DNA from: JTS-AC122 sp050246015 | Lineage (GTDB): Bacteria; Planctomycetota; Phycisphaerae; Phycisphaerales; UBA1924 | Reading direction: 5' to 3' | DNA length: 64,000 bases | Assembly (NCBI GenBank): GCA_050246015.1 | Contig: JBFWWU010000021.1 | Coordinates: 1 to 64,000 of the forward strand | In this document: positions 17,466 to 27,133 of the stretch, one piece after another | How positions within the stretch are numbered: the stretch's first letter is position 1 | How the letters are laid out: the number at the start of each line of letters is the position of its first letter | Translations under genes and position numbers: made by a program | Notes under the pieces: generated by a model | Seen by the model: only the letters and a program-made list of their open reading frames with translations | Database searches by the model: none | Told to the model about the DNA's origin: nothing

Positions 17466-18661
17466 CGCGAGCCTCCTTTGGATGGAGTGCCGGCCCGCCC
17501 CTGGATCGCGCCGGGAGAGAGCACCTTCCCGGTGACCTGGTCGGTCACGGCCTGCATGAAGAGGTCCTCGAGCGAGGCCCGCACGGGACGGACCGCCTTG
17601 ATCGTGAATCCGCGGGCCCGGAGGATATCGATGAGGGGCTGCACGACGGACGCATCATCGCTGCTGACCTTGACCGAGGTCGGCTGGATGTGGATGGGTA
17701 TCCCGATCCCGCCGACGTTGAGCGTCCCGCTGGCAACGACCGCGCTGTTCATCGGCACCGGGGGCGTGACCGGGCCGGGCGGATCGGCGGAGACCGGGAG
17801 CGGCGGAGGCGAGGCGATGGGGGGGGGCGGGAGGGACTTGACGGATGCCACCTGGGCGACGGCCTCGACAAGCAACTGGGTGGTGGCGGCGGAGGCGGCG
17901 GAGAACGCCGGGGGTGGCGCGAAGTCGATCTCGTACCGCCGGCTGTCGCGCGTGAGGTCATCGATGGTGCCTTGCGCGGAGACCAGCCCCTGCACCAGGA
18001 TCGCGACCTGGTCGCAGACCATCTCGAGTTCGGACAGGAGGTGAGAGTTGAGGAAGATGGTTTTGCCCTGGGCCTTGAGATGCTGGAGGATGTTTCGGAT
18101 GTCGCGTCGGCCGACGGGATCGACGCCGTCGGTGGGCTCATCGAGGACCACGAGGTCCGGGTCGTGCATGAGGGCGTTGGCGATGCCGAGGCGCTGGCGC
18201 ATGCCCTTGGAGAAGCCCTTGACTTTTTTCAGTGTCCAGTCGCTGAGCCCGACGAGTTCGAGCAGTTCGGGGGCGCGTTTCCTTCGGAGGCCGCGCGGGA
18301 CCTTGGCGAGGGAGGCGTAGTAATCCAGGACCTGGGCGGCGGTGAGGTAATCGGGGAAGCGATGGTGCTCGGGGAGGTAGCCGACGCGGCCGAGAACGGA
18401 CTTGTCGCCGATGGGCCGGCCGAGCATGGTGCCGTCGCAGCGGGTGGGTGAGATGATGGTGAGCATGATCTTGACGAGGGTGCTCTTGCCCGCGCCGTTG
18501 GGACCCAGGAGGCCGAAGACGGCGCCGCGAGAGACCTGCATCGTGATGCCGCGCAGCGCCTGCACGCGCCCGCGGTAGGTCTTGGCGACATGGGCGAGGT
18601 CGATCGCCAGGTCGGGATCGACGCCGAAACGTCCGGATGACACGGTGGCGATGGCGCTCAT
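17462..18661 (-). CDS. ABC transporter ATP-binding protein with Pro-rich C-terminal insertion
   Basis: A 399-residue ATPase. It has Walker A GPNGAGKST, an ABC signature KGFSKGMRQRLGIANAL (with the usual S-K-G-M variant of exporters) and Walker B DLVVLDEPTDGVDP. Residues after about 235 are unusual: a long segment rich in Pro, Ala and Ser (about 270-315) interrupts the C-terminal domain before a final alpha/beta stretch. It energises the permease encoded immediately downstream. The substrate is unknown. Confidence 0.93.
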   Translation of the reverse strand: MSAIATVSSGRFGVDPDLAIDLAHVAKTYRGRVQALRGITMQVSRGAVFGLLGPNGAGKSTLVKIMLTIISPTRCDGTMLGRPIGDKSVLGRVGYLPEHHRFPDYLTAAQVLDYYASLAKVPRGLRRKRAPELLELVGLSDWTLKKVKGFSKGMRQRLGIANALMHDPDLVVLDEPTDGVDPVGRRDIRNILQHLKAQGKTIFLNSHLLSELEMVCDQVAILVQGLVSAQGTIDDLTRDSRRYEIDFAPPPAFSAASAATTQLLVEAVAQVASVKSLPPPPIASPPPLPVSADPPGPVTPPVPMNSAVVASGTLNVGGIGIPIHIQPTSVKVSSDDASVVQPLIDILRARGFTIKAVRPVRASLEDLFMQAVTDQVTGKVLSPGAIQGRAGTPSKGGSR

Positions 18662-18958
18662 TCAGACCTCATGTGGGACGCCGATTCCATCGAACATCGC
18701 GGGCCCCGGTCCCCGATCGTCCGCCCCCCGGCTTCCCGGGCTCCTGGAGATGCTTCGGAATTCACGGGTACAGGTTACACCGAGCGATCGCCCGGGACCG
18801 GGGCGGGTCCGGCGATTCCGGGCGCACGCGTCGCGAGGGGTGTATGTCAGCGCTGGCACGGCGGCGCGGAGCGCGACGTCAGACCGCCCGTCCGGCGGCG
18901 CGTGCGGAAGCAGGGGCGGTGGCTTCTGCGGTGTGAACTCGCCGAGGGGCCAAGGGGA

Positions 18959-20614
18959 TCAATCCTTGCCGATGATTGATTCCGGCAGCGCGGCCAGGTG
19001 CAGCGTGAGGATATTGGTGGCCAGGCGGACGCGCGAAGGAGCCGCGTCGCGGTCGGCGATGAGCACCCGCAGCGTCACCGTGGTATCGCAGGGGAGCCAG
19101 GCGAGCCTGTCGAGATCGACGCGGCTGGTGATGGACGGCGGCGGGACGCTGGCGCCGCCTGCACTTCCGCCGGAGGAACCGTCGTTGATGACGGTGAAGG
19201 TGCTGTTGTTCTGCAGGGAGATGGATTGACCGAAGAAGGTGCCGTAGAAGCGGGAGAAGGAGGTGACGGTCATCGGCGCGCGAGACGCAACGACATTGGC
19301 GCAGACGGTGGAAGAGGACTGGATGGAGATCGGCCCGATGCCGGTGACGTAGATGGAGATCAGGGACGGGTCGTTTGTTCCGGGATTGAGATCGGCGCTT
19401 GCGGAGATGTCAACGGGGCCGCCGACGAAGAGCGTGAGGGACGAGTCATTGAGCAGGCGGATGCTGGACGCGCGGGCCATCGAGAAGGCGCCGTCGCAGA
19501 CGATGGTGCGGTACCCGCTGATTTCGATGGAGGCGTTGGAGTTGACCCCGAAGGATGAGCAGCGGAAGTCGGCGCTGATCGTGCGGGCGCCCGACGCGGT
19601 GTAGCGGCCGACGGATGGTCCCACGTCGGGCGCCGGGGGGATCGGCGGCGGGCTGAGGCGCGTCGGGAGCGGTTCGGACGATCCCGAGATGGTGGTGTTG
19701 GAGGCGAGTTGGACGGTGCTGTCGACGGATCCGCCCGGACCGATGAACAGATCGCCGTCGATGGTGGCGCCGCTGCGCATGGTGACCGCGCCGGCCTGGG
19801 TGGAGTTCGTGGCGACGGTGACGTCGCTTCCGCTGGCGCCGACCACCTGGGCGCTGCTGTCCATGTAGATGGGACCATCGACGATGATCCCGCTGAGGGA
19901 CCGGCTTTCGCCCCCGAAGCCCGCGCCGGCGTCCAGCACGAGTTTGCCGTTGACGTACACCCACGCCTCGGCGTCGGACGTGAGGTCGATGTACCAGCCT
20001 CGCTCGCCCTGGTAGATGAACGTGGAAGCCAGATCGAGGGTGTAGTGCACGGCGTTGCCGGCGGTCGAACCGGACGGGATGTCGCCGGCGCGGTTGACGA
20101 ATCCATCAAAGACGTAGACGTTCTGAGCATCGCGCGAGAGCCGGACGATGTTGCGTGAGGCGTCGTTGACGTTGGCGACCTCGCGGAACCACTGCGAGAA
20201 GGACTGCTGGGAAGAAATGGCGCCGCCGGGGGTGGTCTCGTGGGAGCCTGTGCGATCACCGGACCGAGACGACGAGTTCTCACCGATGAGGACCCAGTTG
20301 CCGGCGCTATCGAGCGTCGGCGAGCTGACGAGGTAGCCGGTGGAGCGAAAGGCGGGCTTGAGTTCGGTGTCGAGCGAGTCCGACGCGATCATCATGTAGC
20401 GGCCGGGCCCGCGGCCCGCGACGAGCCCGAAGTCCGGATTCGACCCAGCGCGGAAGACGCGCAGGGTGCCGGGCAGTTCGACGGTCGTTCGGGCGCGGTA
20501 GCGCTCGTACGGATCGGGCTGAGACGCGCGAGAGAGCATCGTCTTGCCGACGATGGCTCCGATGATGACGATGAGCGCCAGCGACGCAAGCGTCCGGTAG
20601 TGGCAGGGCTTCAT
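18959..20614 (-). CDS. Fibro-slime domain surface protein
   Basis: A 551-residue protein with one N-terminal membrane helix (LASLALIVIIGAIVGKTML), as in pilus-associated or inner-membrane-anchored exported proteins. Residues about 120-230 match the fibro-slime/PA14-like pattern: FSQWFREVANVN, VYVFDGFVNRAGDIP and DAEAWVYVNGKLVLDAG. A long repetitive beta-rich region follows (GAVTMRSGATIDGDLFIG, IDISASADLNPG), similar to domains next to PilX-like proteins and beta-helix adhesins. It is probably a surface or extracellular structural protein. SD GGGAG precedes the start. No pilus genes are adjacent. Confidence 0.75.
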   Translation of the reverse strand: MKPCHYRTLASLALIVIIGAIVGKTMLSRASQPDPYERYRARTTVELPGTLRVFRAGSNPDFGLVAGRGPGRYMMIASDSLDTELKPAFRSTGYLVSSPTLDSAGNWVLIGENSSSRSGDRTGSHETTPGGAISSQQSFSQWFREVANVNDASRNIVRLSRDAQNVYVFDGFVNRAGDIPSGSTAGNAVHYTLDLASTFIYQGERGWYIDLTSDAEAWVYVNGKLVLDAGAGFGGESRSLSGIIVDGPIYMDSSAQVVGASGSDVTVATNSTQAGAVTMRSGATIDGDLFIGPGGSVDSTVQLASNTTISGSSEPLPTRLSPPPIPPAPDVGPSVGRYTASGARTISADFRCSSFGVNSNASIEISGYRTIVCDGAFSMARASSIRLLNDSSLTLFVGGPVDISASADLNPGTNDPSLISIYVTGIGPISIQSSSTVCANVVASRAPMTVTSFSRFYGTFFGQSISLQNNSTFTVINDGSSGGSAGGASVPPPSITSRVDLDRLAWLPCDTTVTLRVLIADRDAAPSRVRLATNILTLHLAALPESIIGKD

Positions 20615-20745
20615 GATCGACTCCCGATAGGGTTCGGTATGCTTATCGAACGCGATCGGGAGTCGGGTGGCGGCCGAACGCCAAATGAAGCGAGTGGGCG
20701 AAGCGTGCAGGCGTTACGGTCGGCATGCTCGGAATAGACAAACAA

Positions 20746-20770
20746 CGCGACCCGGCAGGACCGGGTCGCG
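20746..20770 (-). terminator. Intrinsic terminator of rpmI-rplT
   Basis: CGCGACCCGG (20746-20755) and CCGGGTCGCG (20761-20770) form a perfect 10-bp stem with a 5-base loop. On the minus strand it is followed by TTGTTTGTCTATT. It lies 32 bases past the rplT stop. Confidence 0.85.
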
Positions 20771-20802
20771 TGAGGGTGTCTATCGAGTTTGAATGACCGC
20801 AA

Positions 20803-21177
20803 TCAGGCGGCCTTTTTCTGGGCCCGCGTGTGCTTCTCGGCGATCTGCACGAGTTCGTCGAAGGTCTTGGGATCTTCGATCGCGATCTGGCTGAGCATCT
20901 TGCGGTTGAGGAGGATGCCGGCCATCTTCAGGCCGTTGATGAACCGGCTGTAACGGGTGCCGCGCATCTTGCAGGCGGCGGTGATGCGCGTGATCCAGAG
21001 GGCGCGCATGTCGCGCTTGAGCGTTCGGCGGTCGCGATAGGCGTAGCAGCCCGCGCGGACCATCGCGTAGAAGGCGCGGTAGGGGGAAATGTGATTGGAA
21101 CCGAAGTAGCCGCGGGTGGCCCGGAGGATGCGCTTGCGGGACTGCGTGCGGGCAGCGCCCTTGGTGGTACGAGGCAT
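20803..21177 (-). CDS. rplT: 50S ribosomal protein L20
   Basis: A 124-residue basic protein with L20 hallmarks: MPRTTKGAARTQSRKRILRATRGYFG, YRDRRTLKRDMRALWITRI and RYSRFINGL. L20 binds 23S rRNA early in large-subunit assembly and in many bacteria represses its own operon by binding the leader mRNA. GGAG precedes the start. It lies 165 bases downstream of rpmI, with three perfect hairpins in the gap, and is followed by a clear terminator. Confidence 0.98.
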   Translation of the reverse strand: MPRTTKGAARTQSRKRILRATRGYFGSNHISPYRAFYAMVRAGCYAYRDRRTLKRDMRALWITRITAACKMRGTRYSRFINGLKMAGILLNRKMLSQIAIEDPKTFDELVQIAEKHTRAQKKAA

Positions 21178-21209
21178 GAATCAAACTCCATCAACTGTGC
21201 CCGAACGGG

Positions 21210-21339
21210 GCGGGCCGAACTCTTCGGCCCGCTTGCGACCCGGCGGACGGGGTAGCCCTACTGTGCCAGTGGGCTGATCTGGGTGGCTCGACGGTGCCCG
21301 TCGAGTCGTTCATGAACCACTCGATCGCTCGGGCGATCG
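21210..21339 (-). promoter_or_regulatory. Three-hairpin spacer between rpmI and rplT
   Basis: Three perfect inverted repeats lie in the 165-base gap: 21210-21232 (10 bp, 3-base loop), 21287-21305 (8 bp) and 21322-21339 (7 bp, directly after the rpmI stop). None is followed by a T-run on the minus strand, so they are not simple terminators. They may be an L20 binding or RNA-processing element; this is inference. Confidence 0.45.
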
Positions 21340-21342
21340 CTA

Positions 21343-21642
21343 CTAATCATTCTTCGCGGCGGCCTTGGCGGCTTCCTTCGCGGCCTTGCGCTGCGCGGGG
21401 TTCGGGCTGCGCTTCAGGGCCGCTCGGGCCTGATCCCGACCACGAAGACGACGGTAGAGCAGCCGCTCGAGCCGCTTGGCCTCGGGGTTGGAGAGGTACT
21501 TGTCCTTGCGGAGCCGACGCAGACGGTCGGAACTCTTGCTGGAGCGAAGGTGCTTGCCGAACGCGCGGTTGTGACGCACCAAGCCGGACTTGGTGATCTT
21601 CATGCGCTTCAGGATGCCCTTGTGACTCTTGTTCTTTGGCAT
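21343..21642 (-). CDS. rpmI: 50S ribosomal protein L35 with C-terminal extension
   Basis: The first 65 residues are a standard L35: MPKNKSHKGILKRMKITKSG, HNRAFGKHLRSSKSSDRLRRLRK. The protein runs to 99 residues, about 34 more than usual. The extra tail is Lys/Ala/Arg-rich (NPAQRKAAKEAAKAAAKND) and likely helical and RNA-facing. SD GGAG precedes the start. infC, the usual upstream partner of rpmI-rplT, is absent here; accC is upstream instead, 252 bases away. Confidence 0.96.
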   Translation of the reverse strand: MPKNKSHKGILKRMKITKSGLVRHNRAFGKHLRSSKSSDRLRRLRKDKYLSNPEAKRLERLLYRRLRGRDQARAALKRSPNPAQRKAAKEAAKAAAKND

Positions 21643-21712
21643 GATGGAACTCCGACGTGCAATAGGCCCGCCGAACCAAACCCGTAAATGGGCGGCTCAA
21701 AGTGGGGCCTGA

Positions 21713-21741
21713 ACGTTAGGCTCTGACTCGCGGGCGAGCAA
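21713..21741 (-). promoter_or_regulatory. Putative rpmI promoter
   Basis: On the minus strand TTGCTC (complement of 21736-21741), 17 bases, then TAACGT (complement of 21713-21718). The leader would be about 64 bases. Confidence 0.35.
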
Positions 21742-21894
21742 GTCGTGGCTTCGCGTGCCGTGCGCCTCCCCGACACCACTCTTATTGCTGTAGCAATGCG
21801 TACGGCGGACGAATGGCTTGCCGCGGCGATACGGGCGTGCCGGGCTGGTCGCTGGGTGCCGTTTGTGAGCCCGATCGACAGTGTTGATAGCGGA

Positions 21895-23235
<1,341 letters not shown>

Positions 23236-23236
23236 G

Positions 23237-23710
23237 TCAGTTCGGCCTCACGAGGAAGAGGCGCTGCCCGTACTCGACCGGCTTGCCGTTCTCGATGAGC
23301 ACGCGTTCGACGATGCCCCCGACCTCGGCCTTGATTTCGTTGAACACCTTCATGGCCTCGATGAGACAGACGGTGGAGTCCGGGCCGACGGACGTGCCGA
23401 CGGACACGAACGCCGGGCTGTCCGGGTTCGGACTGCAATAGAACGTCCCGACCATGGGCGAGGTGATGGCCACGAGGCCGGACTCGTCCCCCGGCCCGCT
23501 GGCGCCGGCCTCGGGGGGCTCGCCCGAGGCCGCGGCGGCGGAAGCGCCGGGCGGCGCGACGGGGACGTGGTGCACCATCGGCGGGGCCATGACCACGCCG
23601 GACCCGCGCTTGATGGTGACCGTCTCCTGCTGATCCTTGAGATCGAGCTCGGAAAGGTCGTTCTCGACCATCAGTCGCACGAGTTCCTTGAGTTTTCGAA
23701 TATCAATCAT
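23237..23710 (-). CDS. accB: Biotin carboxyl carrier protein of acetyl-CoA carboxylase
   Basis: A 157-residue protein starting MIDIRKLKELVRLMVENDLS, the usual BCCP N-terminus. It continues through a Pro/Ala-rich linker to a lipoyl/biotinyl domain. The biotinylation motif is EAMKVFNE with Lys 121. It carries carboxybiotin between AccC and the carboxyltransferase. ATG 23710 was chosen because homology begins there; a longer in-frame reading upstream has no family resemblance. It is followed immediately by accC. No clear Shine-Dalgarno precedes it. Confidence 0.96.
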   Translation of the reverse strand: MIDIRKLKELVRLMVENDLSELDLKDQQETVTIKRGSGVVMAPPMVHHVPVAPPGASAAAASGEPPEAGASGPGDESGLVAITSPMVGTFYCSPNPDSPAFVSVGTSVGPDSTVCLIEAMKVFNEIKAEVGGIVERVLIENGKPVEYGQRLFLVRPN

Positions 23711-23932
23711 GTGGAGGATCCACGAGCAGTCGTATGAACCGTTCGCGCGTCGTCGAGAAGGCTCCCGATGCCGCGAGCGACCCCTCGCTCCCGACTCACC
23801 CGGCCTTTGGGGGGACATGATACCGCGCATTCGGGCAGCGCGTGCTGATCGGAGCGGTACGAATATTGAGCCGGCGGATCCGCGAAATCGTCTCCGCGGC
23901 GGCCGACAAGCCGTGGAACCGGCGATTCTCCG

Positions 23933-23938
23933 TACACT
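23933..23938 (+). promoter_or_regulatory. Candidate leaderless -10 box (TACACT)
   Basis: TACACT ends 8 bases before ATG 23947, with no Shine-Dalgarno in between. Confidence 0.35.
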
Positions 23939-23946
23939 CTGCGCCA

Positions 23947-25674
23947 ATGCCCCACGATCGCGACCTGAAACTCACGCGCTCTCAGGATGGACCGCGTCGG
24001 AGGGCGCCGCGATCGGGAATCACCGCGTCGCTTGCGGGCGTGCTGATCATGGCGCTTGCCGCGCTCTTTCCGATCGGTTACGCAGCGGTACGGACGATCG
24101 TGTGGTGCATCCGCGCAAGTGAAGGTCGGGTCCCCGGGCCGACGGAACTGACGCTCGTCCCGCCGTGGATCGTGCTCGCGCGCACGCTGGGCTATGTCGG
24201 ATTGATCTCGCTGCTGTCAACGGCGCTGGCATTGCCGGGGGCGCTGGTGCTGGCGCGCGGCGGCCGAGCGGCGCGGTGGCTCGCGCCGCTCATCGCTGTT
24301 CCGCTCTTCATGCCCTCGTACCTCGCGTACGCCGGCTGGGGGCTGCTGCGGGCGCCTCGCACCTGGCTGGGGAACTGGCTTTCGTCGGGGCCGAACCACG
24401 TCGTCGAACTGAAGTTCCTCATCGCCAACCACGCGATGGCGATCTGGGGACTGGCGCTCTGGTCGTTCCCCATCGCCGCGTATGTCATGGCGATGTACTT
24501 TCGTTCGATCCCGGCGGACACGATCGACGCGGCCCGGCTCGACGCGCCCCCCCGATCGTCGCGCCCATCGCCCGCGGCCGTGGCTAGGTACGCGTCGTTT
24601 CGATTCCGGCTGCTCGTGCCCGGCTTGGCGAGCGCCGCCGCGCTCGTCGCTCTGGTCATGCTCGGCTCGGTCGTCCCGCTCGACGTGGCGCAGGTGAATA
24701 CGTACTCGATCCGCCTGCTTCGGCGCGTGACGGAATCGCAGTACATCGAGTCGGCGTGGGCGTTCGCGTGGCCGATGTACGCGATCGCGATCGCCGCTGC
24801 GATGGTGGTGACGCGGCGTCTATGCGGCGAACACGGCCTGGACCCGGCGCGCGAACGAGTCGCCGCGCCGCGGCCGGGCGCCGGGCTGCGTCCCATCGCC
24901 CTCTCGGTGCTCATCCTGCTCGCCGCGACGCTCGTGCCCGTGACGATGTACCTGTCGCACCTTCGCGGCGTGGGTGATGCGGCGAGCTGGTCGCGCGTGC
25001 TGGACCAGAGCAAGGCGTTCTGGCGCGACGCGCGGCCGGGCGTGTTCACGAGCGCCCGGGTCGGCGCCGTCGCGGCGCTGGTGGGGGTGGCGCTGACGAT
25101 CGCGGTGTGGCGGATCGTAAGTTCCGCGCCGGCTTCGGGACGGTCCGCCGGGATGAGGGTCCTGCGCGGGCTGACCGTCGTGTTCTTGATCGGTGCGCTG
25201 CTCCCGGGCGTGTTCGTCGGGTCATCGACGGCCAGCGCGTGGACGGCGCTGGCGCCGTACGTTCGCCCGCGCCCGGGCTGGCTCCTCGTGGTGCTGGCGC
25301 ACGTCGCGCGGTTCGGAGCGGTCGGCGTGCTCCTGGGCTGGTGGGTCGCGGCGCGCGAACTGCCCGCGGTGCGCGACCTGCGCCGCCTGGACGGCGCGAT
25401 GACGGGGCGTGCATGGTGGCTGGCCGTCGGGGCGGCGCGCTGGCCCGTCGCGCTCGCCGCCGGGGTTGCGGTCTTCGCGCTCTCGCTGCACGAGATCGAG
25501 GCGACGGTGCTCGTGCAGCCCCCGGGTCCGCAGGCGCTCTCTCAGAGCCTGCTTGCCGCGCTCCACTTTGCGCGGGACGACTACCTCGCCGCGGCCGTCG
25601 TGAATCTGCTGGCGCTGACCGGTCTGCTCGGGATGGGGGTATCGGGCTTGTACATGTCGGCTGCGCGGAAGTAG
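23947..25674 (+). CDS. ABC transporter permease (iron/2-component FbpB-like)
   Basis: A 575-residue inner-membrane protein with about 12 spans in two halves, resembling Fe3+/thiamine-type binding-protein-dependent permeases. An EAA-like loop is visible as IPADTIDAARLDAPP (about 193-207) and a second, weaker one near RELPAVRDLRRLDGAM. It would form the channel for solute import. No periplasmic binding protein or ATPase gene is adjacent, so it is an orphan here. A start at 23842 would be possible but the TACACT box and composition favour ATG 23947. It diverges from accBC. Confidence 0.75.
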   Translation: MPHDRDLKLTRSQDGPRRRAPRSGITASLAGVLIMALAALFPIGYAAVRTIVWCIRASEGRVPGPTELTLVPPWIVLARTLGYVGLISLLSTALALPGALVLARGGRAARWLAPLIAVPLFMPSYLAYAGWGLLRAPRTWLGNWLSSGPNHVVELKFLIANHAMAIWGLALWSFPIAAYVMAMYFRSIPADTIDAARLDAPPRSSRPSPAAVARYASFRFRLLVPGLASAAALVALVMLGSVVPLDVAQVNTYSIRLLRRVTESQYIESAWAFAWPMYAIAIAAAMVVTRRLCGEHGLDPARERVAAPRPGAGLRPIALSVLILLAATLVPVTMYLSHLRGVGDAASWSRVLDQSKAFWRDARPGVFTSARVGAVAALVGVALTIAVWRIVSSAPASGRSAGMRVLRGLTVVFLIGALLPGVFVGSSTASAWTALAPYVRPRPGWLLVVLAHVARFGAVGVLLGWWVAARELPAVRDLRRLDGAMTGRAWWLAVGAARWPVALAAGVAVFALSLHEIEATVLVQPPGPQALSQSLLAALHFARDDYLAAAVVNLLALTGLLGMGVSGLYMSAARK

Positions 25675-25711
25675 GCGAGCCCGCGACGCCGCGATCGAGA
25701 CGCCGACCCGC

Positions 25712-25717
25712 TAGGAT
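25712..25717 (+). promoter_or_regulatory. Candidate leaderless -10 box (TAGGAT)
   Basis: TAGGAT ends 5 bases before ATG 25723. The hexamer and spacing are identical to those at 13018. Confidence 0.45.
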
Positions 25718-25722
25718 GCGCC

Positions 25723-27093
25723 ATGTCCAACTCGAACCACCCGTCTCCCGCACCGCAGCCGGGACCGAAGTTCAACCCTGCGGCGGCGCACCAGCAGCGT
25801 CCGCGGCTGCGCCAGGTCCGCGCGTTCCCGATGCAGGCGCAGGGCCCGGACGGGAAGACGCAGCAACTCCTGGGACTGGCCGACATGCGGCAGATCTCGG
25901 AAAAGGCCGTCTTCTTCGCGCCCGCGGCGCAGGTGCTCCTCCCGCTGATGGACGGCACCCGCGGGCTCGATGACATCGTCACGCAGGTCGGTCGCGGGCT
26001 CACGCGCGAGGCGCTCGAAACCATCGTCGCGCAACTTGACGAGGCCTTCCTGCTCGAAGGACCGAACTTCGAATCGCTGCACGCGAAAGTGAAGAAGGAG
26101 TTTGACACCCTCGACGTCCTCCCCCCGGCGAGTTCGTGGGCGTTCGCCGAGTCGATCGTCGGCCAGGCGCTCAAGCGTCAGCCGACCGACGACGAAGTGA
26201 GCGAGCAAGGACCAAAGAGGATCGCGGAGGTGTTTGACCTGTGGATGTCCAAGGCGCTGGAGGACGCATCGAACCCCAGCGTTGATGCGATGCCCAAGGC
26301 GATCGTCGTCCCGCACCTGGATTATCCGCGCGGGTGGATCAACTACGGCAGCGCGTACGGCCGGCTGCGGGTGTGCGAGCGGCCGGACCGGGTGATCATC
26401 CTGGGGACCAACCACTTCGGGCTCAGCACGGGCGTGTGCGGGTGCGACAAGGGGTATCAGACGCCGCTGGGCGTGTGCGACCTGGATCGGGATGTCGCCG
26501 ACGGGCTGCGGGCCACGCTGGGAGAGGCGCTGTTCGAGCACCGGTTCGATCACGAGCACGAGCATTCGGTGGAACTCCAGGTGCCGTGGATCCAGCACAT
26601 CTTCGGCAAGGACGACGCCGGGCGGTTTCCCAAGGTGTTCGGCGCACTGGTGCATGACCCGACGGTGAACAACGGGGAGTCGTACGACGGCGCGGGCGTG
26701 GGGCTTCAGCCGTTCGTGGAGGCGCTCCGGCAGACGCTGGCGCGCCTGCCCGGGCGCACGCTGGTGATCAGTTCGGCGGACCTGAGCCACGCCGGCCCGG
26801 CGTTCGGGGACGAGCAGCCCCTCGCGGGCGAGGACGAAGCCCCCACCAGCGCCCGGAACAAAGTCCTCCTGCACGATCAGGAGATGGTGCAGTTGATCCT
26901 CCAGAACAAGCCCGCCGAACTCGTCGCGTCGATGGCGTGGCAGCAGAACCCGACGCGGTGGTGCTCGATCGGCAATATCGTGGCGACAATGCTCGTGACC
27001 CAGCCGACGTCGATCGAACTCTTCAACTTCGCGGCTTCGCTGGATCAGCAGGGAACAACCATGGTCAGCAGCATTTCCGCGATGATGAACTGA
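25723..27093 (+). CDS. AmmeMemoRadiSam system protein B (Memo family) with N-terminal PqqD-like domain
   Basis: A 456-residue protein. The C-terminal two thirds (about 185-450) is a Memo domain related to class III extradiol dioxygenases: AIVVPHLDYPRGWINYGSAY, VIILGTNHFG, HEHSVELQVPWIQHIFG and VISSADLSHAGPAF, with the conserved metal-ligand-like His residues. The N-terminal part (about 45-125) looks like a PqqD-type winged helix (LLPLMDGTRGLDDIVTQVGR). The usual AMMECR1 and radical-SAM partners are not adjacent. The biological role of the family in bacteria is not settled. It is followed by purD after 40 bases. Confidence 0.88.
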   Translation: MSNSNHPSPAPQPGPKFNPAAAHQQRPRLRQVRAFPMQAQGPDGKTQQLLGLADMRQISEKAVFFAPAAQVLLPLMDGTRGLDDIVTQVGRGLTREALETIVAQLDEAFLLEGPNFESLHAKVKKEFDTLDVLPPASSWAFAESIVGQALKRQPTDDEVSEQGPKRIAEVFDLWMSKALEDASNPSVDAMPKAIVVPHLDYPRGWINYGSAYGRLRVCERPDRVIILGTNHFGLSTGVCGCDKGYQTPLGVCDLDRDVADGLRATLGEALFEHRFDHEHEHSVELQVPWIQHIFGKDDAGRFPKVFGALVHDPTVNNGESYDGAGVGLQPFVEALRQTLARLPGRTLVISSADLSHAGPAFGDEQPLAGEDEAPTSARNKVLLHDQEMVQLILQNKPAELVASMAWQQNPTRWCSIGNIVATMLVTQPTSIELFNFAASLDQQGTTMVSSISAMMN

Positions 27094-27121
27094 CGTTCAC
27101 GGAACTCGCGCCCGCGCGGCG

Positions 27122-27127
27122 TACGAT
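27122..27127 (+). promoter_or_regulatory. Candidate leaderless -10 box (TACGAT)
   Basis: TACGAT ends 6 bases before ATG 27134. The hexamer is repeated at 52473 before pabB. Confidence 0.4.
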
Positions 27128-27133
27128 CGCTTG

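Noticed and set aside
16047..18044. Long open frame on the plus strand across the ABC exporter genes
   Set aside because: It is low-complexity and charged, and it covers two minus-strand genes with clear Walker and membrane motifs.
21785..21796. ATTGCTGTAGCAAT hairpin downstream of accC
   Set aside because: Only a 5-bp stem and no T-run, so not supported as a terminator.
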